A stretch of 64,000 nt of DNA from Leptospiraceae bacterium (GTDB lineage Bacteria; Spirochaetota; Leptospiria; Leptospirales; Leptospiraceae): contig JAGOHK010000005.1 in the NCBI GenBank assembly GCA_017996175.1, positions 38,552 through 102,551 of the forward strand, read 5' to 3'. Both the position numbers and the translations under genes were made by a program. The notes under the pieces are model-generated. The model saw nothing but the letters and a program-made list of their open reading frames with translations, had not been told where the DNA came from and did not search any database. Shown here one piece after another: positions 9,868-18,756 of this stretch (positions are counted from its first letter, which is position 1; every line of letters starts with the position of its first letter).

Positions 9868-11499
9868 ATGTTTAAGAATTTTTTATTTTTTACTTTCGTG
9901 TTTTTTTCTTTTAGTTTTATAATCTACTTTTCTCCTTCAGTATGGTTTGTTTATTTTCCTAAAGAATATCTGTATTTCTTCTCTCTATTTTGTGTTTTTC
10001 TGCAATCACTCATTTATTGGTATGAAAAGAAAAAAAGGAAACCAATCTTTTTTGTAAATACGAATTTTCTCTGGCTTGCGGTGCTTTTTGGAATTTTTAT
10101 TTTCCTAATGATTTTTTTTCCTGTTCGTAATTTGAATTTGGGGGATGGAGTTTTGCTTTTAGAGCATTTGGCTTTGGAAGCAAAAATATTTGGCTTTCAC
10201 TTAACGATGGATGAAATCTTAGAAGCCTTGATTCATTCATTACTTTATGCAAAGTTTGATTCCTTTTTTTTAAATCCTATGCAGGTTTATAGACTGGTGA
10301 GTACCGTTTCCGGTTTTATCGCAATCTGTATTTTATTTTATTTTTTTAGAAAGTTTGAAATTAAATTTATTGGCTATTTCTTAGTTCTAAGTTCAGGTGG
10401 GATGTATTTATTTTTTGGTTATAGTGAAAATTATACAATGGTAACAGTAGGACTTTGGTATTATATTCTTTTTGTAATGCAAGAAATTAGAGAAAATAAA
10501 AAAAGAAATTTAAAAATCCTAATTCCAATCTCAATTATCGCAAGCGTGTTAATACTATTTCATCTTGTAAGCGGCTATTTGCTATTATCTCTTGTGTTTC
10601 TATGTTATCATTTTTCTGACGAAGGGAAATTTATTCGTAATGCTTTTTTCTGTACGCTAGTATCAATTCTTTTTTTAGCTCCTGTGTTTGCTTACTTTAC
10701 TTTTTTTTCTGACGTAAGATTTGATTTTACCCAAACTCATTTAACGAATCCTAAATTTTACCCTTTAAAAAAAATGATTTCCATTCACCACTTTAGGGAT
10801 ATTTTATTTTGTATCATTGGATCTGCATTTTTGCCTTTTGTAGTAATAATTTACAGCATTAGTTTTAAAAAAGTTGCATTAAAAAGTTTTTTTCTTAAAA
10901 AAGAAATTCAATTTTTATTAACTGTATTGTTAGGATTTTCCATCCACGGTTTCGTTCATTATCCGCAGTTGGGTTTTCCGGCTGATTGGGATTTGTTGGC
11001 ATTTTATTGGACACCGATAAGTTTTTTAAGCGTGTTTATTTGGATTGAAACAGTGGCGGTAAACGAGGATAACGAGATTTTACCGAAGTCCGTTTTACCT
11101 TTAGAATTTGTTCCTATTTGTTTATTTGCTGGTTTTATTTTCACTTTGAATGCTATTTATTTGAGTAAACCAGAATTGAGTAAATTAGAAGAATTAGAAA
11201 AATCTTTAACGCGTATAGAACATTTTGGAAAATCAAAAGAAGCTAAAAATTTGAATTCGGTAAAGCCAGCCTATAAAAAATTCTACTTGAGTGTAAGTTT
11301 TTTCCTATTTGAATCAGGTGTAAAACTAGCGGAATTAGGTTTGCAGGAGGAATCTTTAAAATTATTAGAAGAGAATACATATTTCAAATTGGAGCTTGAA
11401 AAAAATATAAACTCAGTTGAGCCTACTTGGCAAAGAGATTTTTATGCAAGAATGACAAAATACCATTTAGAATACTTAAAACTTATGCAGCATAAATGA
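9868..11499 (+). CDS. Polytopic membrane protein, possibly GT-C glycosyltransferase-like
   Basis: The 543-residue product has about ten hydrophobic segments through residue 440, then a soluble helical tail of about 100 residues resembling a TPR hairpin (ELGLQEESLKLLEEN). A conserved-looking loop NLGDGVLLLEHLALEAK follows the third segment. An acidic residue in the first large outer loop is where GT39/GT-C enzymes carry their catalytic Asp, so a lipid-linked sugar transferase is plausible but unproven. The ATG has AAAAAGGAATT upstream. The 3' end overlaps the convergent response-regulator gene by 24 bases. Confidence 0.6.
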   Translation: MFKNFLFFTFVFFSFSFIIYFSPSVWFVYFPKEYLYFFSLFCVFLQSLIYWYEKKKRKPIFFVNTNFLWLAVLFGIFIFLMIFFPVRNLNLGDGVLLLEHLALEAKIFGFHLTMDEILEALIHSLLYAKFDSFFLNPMQVYRLVSTVSGFIAICILFYFFRKFEIKFIGYFLVLSSGGMYLFFGYSENYTMVTVGLWYYILFVMQEIRENKKRNLKILIPISIIASVLILFHLVSGYLLLSLVFLCYHFSDEGKFIRNAFFCTLVSILFLAPVFAYFTFFSDVRFDFTQTHLTNPKFYPLKKMISIHHFRDILFCIIGSAFLPFVVIIYSISFKKVALKSFFLKKEIQFLLTVLLGFSIHGFVHYPQLGFPADWDLLAFYWTPISFLSVFIWIETVAVNEDNEILPKSVLPLEFVPICLFAGFIFTLNAIYLSKPELSKLEELEKSLTRIEHFGKSKEAKNLNSVKPAYKKFYLSVSFFLFESGVKLAELGLQEESLKLLEENTYFKLELEKNINSVEPTWQRDFYARMTKYHLEYLKLMQHK

Positions 11500-12582
11500 A
11501 TGATTTCTTTCTGGATTATTTTTTAGATTTTCTCTTATATATGAATCTATATATTTTTTTAAATTTTCAAAGTCTCCTTCTCGAGTGTACATCTCTTGGA
11601 AACCTAAAACGAAATTTTTGAATCCTTGTGTAGAATTTGATTCGATTGGTAAAAATCCAGAATTGTATAAAAGTAAAATGGAATCATCTTCTATTTTCTT
11701 TTCTTTTAAAATAAATTCTGTACCTGGCATTACACCAATGATATTAGATACTTCTGAATCTAAATATTGAACTTGAGTTTGATTTTTTGATAGAATTATA
11801 GGATTCGCTCCACCACCATTTGAGTAGCGAATAACATGATTTTTTTTATCAAGATAGAGGCAAATAGCTGTTAATGTATGGATATTAATTTTAAAATACA
11901 ATTCATCATTTAGTAATGAAAGCACCCTGTCAGGAGTTGTTTCTTTTTTTATTATATCTTTCAGTAAACAAATTGTTAAGAGACCAATGAAACTGGATGT
12001 TACTCCATTACCTTCTATTTCTCCAAAAATAATAATTGTATTATTGTCAATTTCTTGTGAATAATAGAAACTTCCGGATACAAAAGAATATGCATGAAAG
12101 TCTGCATAAACTTGATCAGTATTTATTTTAGGAGAAATGACTTGCTTTTGAATAGAGGATATAAACTTCATATCGCGCTCTAATGTTTCTTGGTAATTAA
12201 AATTATTTTTTAAAAGTGTATGATACTCAATTCCTCTCTCAATCGCTATCTTGACTGACTCAATAGAAAATGGCTTTAATAAAAAGTCGGATGCTTTATT
12301 TTTTAAACTTGAGACTACTGATTGTATGTCTCCTTCACCGCTCATCATAATCACTTGCGTAAAAGGATTAATATCTTTAATAGTAGGAAGTAAATCCAGA
12401 CCATTTTCATTTGGAAGAAATATATCTAAAAAAATTACTGGATTCAATTCATTTCGAAAATACGGAATTGCTTTCTCGGAAGAATCAAAATACTTACTTG
12501 TATAGCCTAGATTCTCAATAATCATCTGCAATGCAGCACCTATTTCAAGAGAGTCATCTATAATTAGAATTTCAATTTTCAA
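11476..12582 (-). CDS. Response regulator with a degenerate SpoIIE/PP2C phosphatase domain
   Basis: Residues 1-120 are an intact receiver (acidic pair Asp9/Asp10, phospho-acceptor Asp53 in IFLDIFLP, Lys103). Residues 150-368 have the layout of an RsbU/SpoIIE-type PP2C phosphatase, but every expected metal-binding Asp is changed. VGGDFYD is VSGSFYY (171, 174), GDxSGHG is GEIEGNG (188), TDG is NSG (308), and the final DD is absent. The fold markers NGGGANP and LLLYNSG remain. It is therefore probably a pseudo-phosphatase acting by binding. It is the last gene of a long minus-strand block, 3 bases after the gene at 12586. Confidence 0.85.
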   Translation of the reverse strand: MKIEILIIDDSLEIGAALQMIIENLGYTSKYFDSSEKAIPYFRNELNPVIFLDIFLPNENGLDLLPTIKDINPFTQVIMMSGEGDIQSVVSSLKNKASDFLLKPFSIESVKIAIERGIEYHTLLKNNFNYQETLERDMKFISSIQKQVISPKINTDQVYADFHAYSFVSGSFYYSQEIDNNTIIIFGEIEGNGVTSSFIGLLTICLLKDIIKKETTPDRVLSLLNDELYFKINIHTLTAICLYLDKKNHVIRYSNGGGANPIILSKNQTQVQYLDSEVSNIIGVMPGTEFILKEKKIEDDSILLLYNSGFLPIESNSTQGFKNFVLGFQEMYTREGDFENLKKYIDSYIRENLKNNPERNHSFMLHKF

Positions 12583-12585
12583 ATC

Positions 12586-13398
12586 CTACTCCACCAAAAA
12601 AAAATTTGTAGCTTGTGCAATTTTTACTTTTTCAAAGTAATTTTTATCAAAGATAGTTTCTTTCAAATATTCATCATTGGTAAACAACATTTCTCCATGT
12701 TTCCATTTGTATACTTCATTTGTATCTGTAAAACCCAACCTATCTGTATAAATTAACTTACTCAAGTCCCTTACAGTATAATTTTTGAATGTACTAAGGA
12801 TTGCCTTGAAATGCCCTTGTTTTATGGGATCTACAAATAAAAAGTTTCTTTGAAATAAAACGGCGTCATGAAAGTATTCGGGAATATTAAATACACCATA
12901 ACAACTCATCCGAGAGAACAATAGAAATATAAACTGGGTAAGCTCTTTAAAAATATTCAAACCAGGATATTCTTGACCTTGGAATAAAATTTTCTTATCT
13001 TTGAGCTTTCCAAGTTTAATATTTTGTGTTAAGAGCCAATCAATGTAAATCATTTTTCTATTCTCTTGTATTTGTTTTAGAAAAAAGTCAGCTATCTTTA
13101 GACGAATATGAACTAAAATTTCATTTGATTCGGTTTTTATGTAAATGCGATTATCTAAATCAGAAAGAGGCTCCGTTACTAATTTTAAATTTTCATATCC
13201 TCTTTGTTTAATTTTTAAAAAAATATTTGATTCCTCTAACATTGAATATATTTCATCGTGAGAGAATCTACCAAAAATTAACTTTTCTAAATTTAACGTA
13301 GTTCCTAGCTCTGTCCTAAAATCTATCATATCGAGGGTTCCAAGTTTATCAGAATCACTTCGTATATTTCTTTTATCGCTATTTTCAAAAATACCCAT
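12586..13398 (-). CDS. Unknown protein linked to the HDAC-like gene
   Basis: I do not recognise this 270-residue protein. It looks soluble and mixed alpha/beta, with no signal peptide or membrane segment. The central part (FKELTQFIFLLFSRMSCYG) is hydrophobic but resembles buried core rather than a membrane helix. It begins one base after the deacetylase stop and ends 3 bases before the response regulator, so it is translated with both. That placement suggests a role in the same signalling or stress response, which is inference only. Confidence 0.7.
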   Translation of the reverse strand: MGIFENSDKRNIRSDSDKLGTLDMIDFRTELGTTLNLEKLIFGRFSHDEIYSMLEESNIFLKIKQRGYENLKLVTEPLSDLDNRIYIKTESNEILVHIRLKIADFFLKQIQENRKMIYIDWLLTQNIKLGKLKDKKILFQGQEYPGLNIFKELTQFIFLLFSRMSCYGVFNIPEYFHDAVLFQRNFLFVDPIKQGHFKAILSTFKNYTVRDLSKLIYTDRLGFTDTNEVYKWKHGEMLFTNDEYLKETIFDKNYFEKVKIAQATNFFLVE

Positions 13399-13399
13399 G

Positions 13400-14338
13400 T
13401 TAGATCCTTGCGAAAACTTGTGCAGTATGGTAATGTATTTTTACTGTATCCATAAATTGTTTCGCATATCCACCTGCTGTCACAATGACTGCCCTAGAAT
13501 TGTTTTCCATGACAAATTTTTTAATTAGAGCATCCCTTGTTTCTAAAGCGTCGAAAGTTAATTTGATACTTCCGAGTCTATCTCCTTCGAATGGATCTGC
13601 TCCTGCCAGATAAAAAACTAAATCAGGTTTCACATCGCGGTTAATATAGAGTAGACCCTTTTCTAAAAGACTTAAGTATTCTGAACTGGAAAGATTTTCT
13701 GGTAACGCTATATCGTAATTTGATAATTCTTTTTTGGGATAAATATTATCTTGGTGCATCGAGAATGTATAAACAGATGGATCGTCTTTAAAAATATGTG
13801 CTGTTCCATTTCCTTGATGTACGTCTAAATCTACGATTAATACTGATTTGCCTGGGTTATCTCTTAAAAATAATTTAGTTGCAATGGCTACATCATTCAA
13901 ATAACAAAATCCTTCTGCATGGTCGGCGAAACTATGGTGTAAACCTCCACCTAGATTAAAAACGAATTGATATTTTTTTGTAAGCTCCATTGCTAAAATA
14001 GTTCCACCTACACCATATAAAAAACTTTCTAAAATTCTTTCTGTGAGAGGTAATTCTGAAAACTTAGTTCTATCGGTTATACGTAAATTTAACAAATCAT
14101 CTAAATATTCCTTTGTATGAACCGTTGCGAGTTGTTCAATGGTAGCTTTTTCAGGCTCATGAATTGCAATTTTGCTAAAATTTTCATCCAAGCAGATTAG
14201 TTCGTATATTTTTGAGAATTTATTTCCAGGAAATACATGATCTCCTAGATAAATGTCATAGTAAGAAGAATAAACAATGGAAAAATTTTCCTCTGAATAT
14301 TTAACGCTCGGTGGGAAAAAAAAATCGAATAAATTCAT
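13400..14338 (-). CDS. Histone deacetylase-family (class II-like) amidohydrolase
   Basis: The arginase/deacetylase fold signatures are all present: the His-His pair in GGGLHHSFADHAEGFCYLND (134-135), zinc ligands Asp172 and His174 in DLDVHQGNGTAH, and Asp248 in AGADPFEGDRLG. The bacterial relatives deacetylate acetyl-lysine, acetoin-pathway proteins or acetylpolyamines; the substrate here is unknown. The length of 312 is typical. It overlaps the recJ stop by 4 bases (ATGA), so it is coupled to a DNA-repair nuclease. Confidence 0.92.
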   Translation of the reverse strand: MNLFDFFFPPSVKYSEENFSIVYSSYYDIYLGDHVFPGNKFSKIYELICLDENFSKIAIHEPEKATIEQLATVHTKEYLDDLLNLRITDRTKFSELPLTERILESFLYGVGGTILAMELTKKYQFVFNLGGGLHHSFADHAEGFCYLNDVAIATKLFLRDNPGKSVLIVDLDVHQGNGTAHIFKDDPSVYTFSMHQDNIYPKKELSNYDIALPENLSSSEYLSLLEKGLLYINRDVKPDLVFYLAGADPFEGDRLGSIKLTFDALETRDALIKKFVMENNSRAVIVTAGGYAKQFMDTVKIHYHTAQVFARI

Positions 14339-16149
14339 GATTGGAAATCAGTTACTACAAATTGAATTGTAGATGTATTATTAAAAACATTTTCTTCCAA
14401 ATAACCAAATAAATCAATAGAATCTGACTTGGTTATGAAATTTTCCAACTCGGAAGCTCTGTTCCAGATGATAAATTTGATTTTACTACTTGCTCCTAAA
14501 ACTTGAAAACGAGCGTGTTGCCCTTCTGACATAGGCTTAAAACCCATTATCTTTACATTTTTAATTGATAGTAGGGGTTCTGGGTTTTCTTGACCAAACG
14601 GTTGAAATATTTGTAGTTCTTTGAAAATTTTTTCGCTCATATCAGAGGCTGAAAAACTTACTATACTTTTTTCGGGGCTAATCGGTGTTTGACTCTTTTG
14701 TAGCCAATCGAATCCAACGAGCTTAATTTTATCCTCTAGCGGTCCAATATTTTTTAGTTCAATGGAAAATCCGCCTGCTTCTTTATGACCACCAAAATGA
14801 ATTAATAATTCAGAAACTAAGTTGAGTAAATCTAAAACATTCTCATTTCCAAAAGAGCGAATACTTCCTCTACCATGCCCATGGTCTGGAGTAATGAAAA
14901 TTGCAGGTCGTTTGTATTTTTCAACCAGTTTAGTGGCTACAATCCCTGAAACACCGGGCTCCATATCAGGTTCATAACAAAAGATTACGTCCTGCATTGT
15001 TCGTTCTGGTTTTCGCTTAAAGTAATCTTCTACTTTGTATATATTTCTTTTTGTTCTTTCTTTTCTTTCTGTATTGAGCTGTAGTAAATCTTTTGCCGAG
15101 TTATCTGCATTTGAATCATTTGTAGACAGGAGTAAGTTTACGGCTACTTCTGTTTTGCCCATCCTTCCCGCAGCATTAAGAGCAGGACCTATACTCCAGC
15201 CTAAATCTTTAGAGGTAATTTTTTCAGAGCTTAATTTTAAAGAGTGCATTAAATAAAATAGCCCGCGCCTATTCTCTGGTTTTGTCTTTAATACAGTTTT
15301 AAGAGTTTCTATTCCATACTTTACGATGACTCTATTTTCTCCGAAGAGTGGCATCATATCAGTAATTGTACCGATAGACGATAGATCTAATAAGGATTTT
15401 AATTTTTCCAATATTTCTGGATTTTTTTTAAATATATCAGAAATATTAATTTGTCGGTAAATGGATTCTAGGTTTGGAAATAGGGAATCTGCTGATTGTA
15501 TAACTGTCGGTTTTATTATTTCATCTAAGTGATAGGCAAATATTAGCTTCATCGCAAGTGTGGATGTGCAAATTTTTTTTTCAGGGTATATGGAGTCTTC
15601 TCGTTTAGGATTAATTAATTTACACTTAGGTATTTTGATTGGAATTTCGTGATGGTCGAGGACAATAACTTCAATTCCGTCTGCTGCCAATTCATTTATT
15701 TCTTGGTAGTTAGAAGTTCCAAAATCTAAAGTAATGAGTAGGTCTGGCTTTTGCGCCTTAATGAAAGTAACCGCACTTGGACATAGACCATAATCGTCAT
15801 TAGCCGACGATGTTTTTATTGTTAGTTTTCCACCCAGTTTTTCGTGGTATTCTCTGAAAAAGAAACCAAGATGGCTCGTGGAAGAAATTCCATCCGTATC
15901 TCGGTCTCCAAAAAGCAGGATATGGCTTTTTTTCTGAATATGATTTTTTATTATCTGTATCGAATCAGTTAAGTCTGGAAGTAAAAAAGGGGAGGGGAGG
16001 TTTTTTAGATCTGGGTTTAAAAAGGAGTCCCAGTCTTTACTATCTGGAAGAGTCGTTTTTAAAATATAAAACTGAAAAGGAGAAAGGCTTCTTATATCAG
16101 ATGTCTCTAGTCCTAAATAATTTGTGCCATGTTGTTTTTTTTCGGACAT
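14335..16149 (-). CDS. recJ: Single-stranded-DNA-specific exonuclease RecJ
   Basis: RecJ degrades single-stranded DNA 5' to 3' in recombination and mismatch repair. DHH-family motifs are visible: motif I GDRDTDG (81-87; the usual form is DYDADG), LDFGTS (141), DHH (165-167), and the DHHA1 domain with GHGRGSIRSFGN and FGGHKEAGGFSI. A C-terminal OB-like domain completes 604 residues. The catalytic Asp residues of motif I are kept although Tyr is Arg and Ala is Thr. The gene sits 9 bases after the bactofilin gene and overlaps the deacetylase start. Confidence 0.94.
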   Translation of the reverse strand: MSEKKQHGTNYLGLETSDIRSLSPFQFYILKTTLPDSKDWDSFLNPDLKNLPSPFLLPDLTDSIQIIKNHIQKKSHILLFGDRDTDGISSTSHLGFFFREYHEKLGGKLTIKTSSANDDYGLCPSAVTFIKAQKPDLLITLDFGTSNYQEINELAADGIEVIVLDHHEIPIKIPKCKLINPKREDSIYPEKKICTSTLAMKLIFAYHLDEIIKPTVIQSADSLFPNLESIYRQINISDIFKKNPEILEKLKSLLDLSSIGTITDMMPLFGENRVIVKYGIETLKTVLKTKPENRRGLFYLMHSLKLSSEKITSKDLGWSIGPALNAAGRMGKTEVAVNLLLSTNDSNADNSAKDLLQLNTERKERTKRNIYKVEDYFKRKPERTMQDVIFCYEPDMEPGVSGIVATKLVEKYKRPAIFITPDHGHGRGSIRSFGNENVLDLLNLVSELLIHFGGHKEAGGFSIELKNIGPLEDKIKLVGFDWLQKSQTPISPEKSIVSFSASDMSEKIFKELQIFQPFGQENPEPLLSIKNVKIMGFKPMSEGQHARFQVLGASSKIKFIIWNRASELENFITKSDSIDLFGYLEENVFNNTSTIQFVVTDFQS

Positions 16150-16158
16150 GAATAAAAA

Positions 16159-16479
16159 TTACATTATACAATTGCCAGAAAATTTTGCCCCGGACTGTAT
16201 ATCAAGAGAAGGGGTTTTTATATCTCCTATAACGGAGCCTGTTTTTCCAACTTCAATTTTTTCCCTGGCTTCTACATTACCTCTAAGGATTCCGTTAACG
16301 GATAAAGAATTTACGGTAATATCCGCATCCACTTGCCCTGTTTCATCTACAATCAAATCTCCATTTGACTCAATCGTTCCCTTCATTTGTCCTTTTAGAC
16401 GTAGAGAATTATTAAACCTTAATGTACCTTTGAAAACAATATCTTCTCCGATGATTGTATCAGCTTTTTCTTCACTCAT
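16159..16479 (-). CDS. Bactofilin
   Basis: The 106-residue protein is almost wholly the right-handed beta-helix of bactofilins, with repeated turns such as GTLRFNNSLRLKGQMKGTI, GDLIVDETGQVDADI and GNVEAREKIEVGKTGSVIGDI, between short unstructured ends. Bactofilins polymerise without nucleotide and scaffold cell-shape or envelope proteins. In Leptospira a bactofilin (LbbD) is known to affect helical shape. Whether this is the orthologue cannot be told from the sequence alone. It precedes recJ by 9 bases. Confidence 0.93.
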   Translation of the reverse strand: MSEEKADTIIGEDIVFKGTLRFNNSLRLKGQMKGTIESNGDLIVDETGQVDADITVNSLSVNGILRGNVEAREKIEVGKTGSVIGDIKTPSLDIQSGAKFSGNCIM

Positions 16480-16549
16480 TCTTAATCCTACTTAGTAAGT
16501 ATATATCCTAACAGACAACTAGAACGTGCAATTCGATGCAAGAAAAAAA

Positions 16550-17716
16550 TCAGTAAGCAGCTACGAGAATTGTTTCTATTTCATTTTTGGGAAGTTCTCT
16601 AGGTAGGCAGTCTAAGAATGTCATGGAAAATGCCAAGGCAGCAATTTTTGGAAGTTCGTTTTTCTTAACTTCGTATTCGGACAACCTCTGAGGAATTTTT
16701 AGTTCAATGTATATTTTACGAATTCCTTCTACAGCTTTAATAGCTGCTTCAATCACCGAAATATCACTTGTATCCTCATCTAGTGCTCTTGCAATCATAA
16801 CATACTTGTTTGCAGAGGTCGTAAGATTGTATTCCATGATATGGGGGAGTAGGATAGACATAGCTTGGAAAATATCCAATTTAGTTAAACTCATGGTTGC
16901 AAGGGATATTGCAAAACATAGCCCAAGAGAGCTTACAGATTGACTTATTCCTGTTAAAAGGCTCGCTGCATAAAGTGCATTCTTAGCCGGGATATTTTTG
17001 GGATCTCGAATGGAGGCAATGATATTTTTTGAAACAAGTTCTATCGCTCTTAGCGACGAGGAGTTTGTGATCTCGTTTGCATATTTGGAAAGAATTGTAT
17101 CAATGGCAGCTGCAAGAATAGAAGTTCCAGTCTTTGCAATATCAGAGGATGTCATGTGCAGTCCAATTTTTGCATCGGCAATGATTAACTCAGGAAATAA
17201 ATCAGCAGAGGAAAAATACTTTCTTTCATTATCCCGATCATCTAAAATCGTGCAGAAGGGAGCGCACTCAATACCCATTAGTGGCATGGTCGGAATTACT
17301 ATTAAAGGCAAAGCTTTCTTTTTTGGCTTTTTTGTTTGCCTGACCAGTTCCTCAGCAAATAAATCATTAGTGGCTAATATGGAGACAACTTTAGCTATAT
17401 TAACCGATTCATAAGATCCATAAGCTATTACACAATTTACTTGGGATTGTCTTGCAAAGTGAGCTGCTGTATCAAGCTCTTTATACGTACCAACATTTTC
17501 AATGTCGTCATAGATTATAAGACCTTCCGTATCTTTTTCTATGCTTGACTTTAAAATATATAATTCATTCGGATTATGCATTTCTCTTTGCGTTGTAATT
17601 AAGAGAAATCTGGAACCAATATGCTTGATAAAGTGCCCCACCTTGGGAGCACAATCTATTTCAATATGAAGCTTACAGGGAAAATGAAAATTGACCCAGT
17701 CTTGTAAAACAGGCAT
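16550..17716 (-). CDS. Iron-alcohol-dehydrogenase-like pseudoenzyme
   Basis: The overall layout follows group III (iron-dependent) alcohol dehydrogenases: an N-terminal Rossmann-like half with YGSYESVNIAK (99-109, normally GGGSxxDxAK) and IPTMPLMGIE (141-150, normally PTTAGTGSE), then the helical half with LLPHIMEYN (289-297). The four metal ligands are gone. TGMDALTH is TGTSILAA (Ser199, Ala203), and the two later His positions (about 268 and 282) are Phe and Ile. The cofactor loop is altered too. The protein is full length (388) with an intact frame, so it is a maintained homologue without dehydrogenase chemistry. It lies between the flgM and bactofilin genes. Confidence 0.82.
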   Translation of the reverse strand: MPVLQDWVNFHFPCKLHIEIDCAPKVGHFIKHIGSRFLLITTQREMHNPNELYILKSSIEKDTEGLIIYDDIENVGTYKELDTAAHFARQSQVNCVIAYGSYESVNIAKVVSILATNDLFAEELVRQTKKPKKKALPLIVIPTMPLMGIECAPFCTILDDRDNERKYFSSADLFPELIIADAKIGLHMTSSDIAKTGTSILAAAIDTILSKYANEITNSSSLRAIELVSKNIIASIRDPKNIPAKNALYAASLLTGISQSVSSLGLCFAISLATMSLTKLDIFQAMSILLPHIMEYNLTTSANKYVMIARALDEDTSDISVIEAAIKAVEGIRKIYIELKIPQRLSEYEVKKNELPKIAALAFSMTFLDCLPRELPKNEIETILVAAY

Positions 17717-17725
17717 CTATCTCTT

Positions 17726-18022
17726 TTAGTTGCCCAGAAACGAGTCTGCGATTTTTTCGGCAGTTTTTTCGATGATCTCTAATCCAATATTGTCATAATA
17801 GCCATTGGCAAGTTTAGATTTAATATCATTTACCTTTTCTACATCCATACTATTTGGCAGAGACATTGTATGAGTAGTTATGGATTTGATGTCAGCTTTT
17901 AATTTTGCAGCATCTGAAATTTGCACATTATCATTTGATAGTAATTCGGAGCTTTTTTTGACAGGAGCAGTTTTTTTAGGCTCAAAAGCCGAACCAATAC
18001 TTTTTATCTTATCTATTAACAT
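17726..18022 (-). CDS. flgM: FlgM-like anti-sigma-28 factor
   Basis: The 98-residue protein has a disordered, lysine-rich N-terminal half and a C-terminal half (VEKVNDIKSKLANGYYDNIG, then IIEKTAEKIADSFL) that matches the helix pattern of FlgM. FlgM binds the flagellar sigma factor FliA and holds it inactive until the hook is complete. NVQISDAAKLKADIK is also typical of the region before the binding helices. It lies 5 bases after rsmI and 9 before the ADH-like gene. No export signal is needed, because FlgM leaves through the flagellar export gate. Confidence 0.8.
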   Translation of the reverse strand: MLIDKIKSIGSAFEPKKTAPVKKSSELLSNDNVQISDAAKLKADIKSITTHTMSLPNSMDVEKVNDIKSKLANGYYDNIGLEIIEKTAEKIADSFLGN

Positions 18023-18027
18023 ATATG

Positions 18028-18756
18028 CTACCTCTCTCTGTATAGTGTATCGGTTGAAGATGCTTTCTCTTTAGCGATTTTTTTCTTGTAATTATTTATT
18101 AATATCACAAACTCACCCTTGGGGTATATGTTTTCCTGGGTAATTTCCTCAGATTTATATAGTTTTATTTCTTCGTGCGCTTTAGTAATTTCCCGTCCTA
18201 CCAAAACTTCAGTTCCGGGAAATAATTCCCTTACTATTTCTATAGTTGCCTTTACTTTATATACAGATTCATAGAATACTATTAATCCCTCCTTTTCAAC
18301 ATATTCTTCTAGCTCAAGTTTTTTACGATTCGGTTTTTCTGAAAGAAATCCTAAAAAAAAAGTTGGATTCACTTGGAATCCGCAGACGGATAAAATAGCA
18401 CTTAGAGCGCTTGGACCGGGAATTGGGACAATAGAAATTCCTTCTTTCCTAGCCTGTCTGACTAGACCGGCTCCTGGGTCTGAAATTCCAGGAGTTCCTG
18501 CATCGGAAATGTAAGCAAAATTCTTTCCCCCCTTTAGATCATCTATAATCCACTTAAATGAATTTTCCTGACCTGCAAAAAGTGTTTTAGAAGGAGTTTT
18601 GATTCCAAGATGTTGGAGAAGTCTATACGAGTTTTTTGCATTTTCGCAGAGGATTAAATCTACCTCTTTTAAGATGCGAATAGCCCGAAGCGTTATGTCT
18701 TCTAGGTTTCCAATGGGAGTCGCGACTATAAATAAAGTTCCTCGTTCGGTTATCAT
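18028..18756 (-). CDS. rsmI: 16S rRNA (cytidine-1402 2'-O) methyltransferase RsmI
   Basis: RsmI methylates the ribose of C1402 in the decoding centre. The SAM-fold signatures are TLFIVATPIGNLEDITLRA, YISDAGTPGISDPG, IPGPSALSAIL and GREITKAHEE. Oddity: the usual EDTRHT after the second strand reads ENAKNS. The C-terminal part is short (242 residues against about 280). The ATG at 18756 is chosen over one three codons earlier because it overlaps the stop of the upstream lipoprotein gene as ATGA, a typical coupling signal. Confidence 0.93.
   Translation of the reverse strand: MITERGTLFIVATPIGNLEDITLRAIRILKEVDLILCENAKNSYRLLQHLGIKTPSKTLFAGQENSFKWIIDDLKGGKNFAYISDAGTPGISDPGAGLVRQARKEGISIVPIPGPSALSAILSVCGFQVNPTFFLGFLSEKPNRKKLELEEYVEKEGLIVFYESVYKVKATIEIVRELFPGTEVLVGREITKAHEEIKLYKSEEITQENIYPKGEFVILINNYKKKIAKEKASSTDTLYRER

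Noticed and set aside
16124..16495. Plus-strand open frame opposite the bactofilin
   Set aside because: It is the reverse-strand shadow of a well-supported bactofilin gene.
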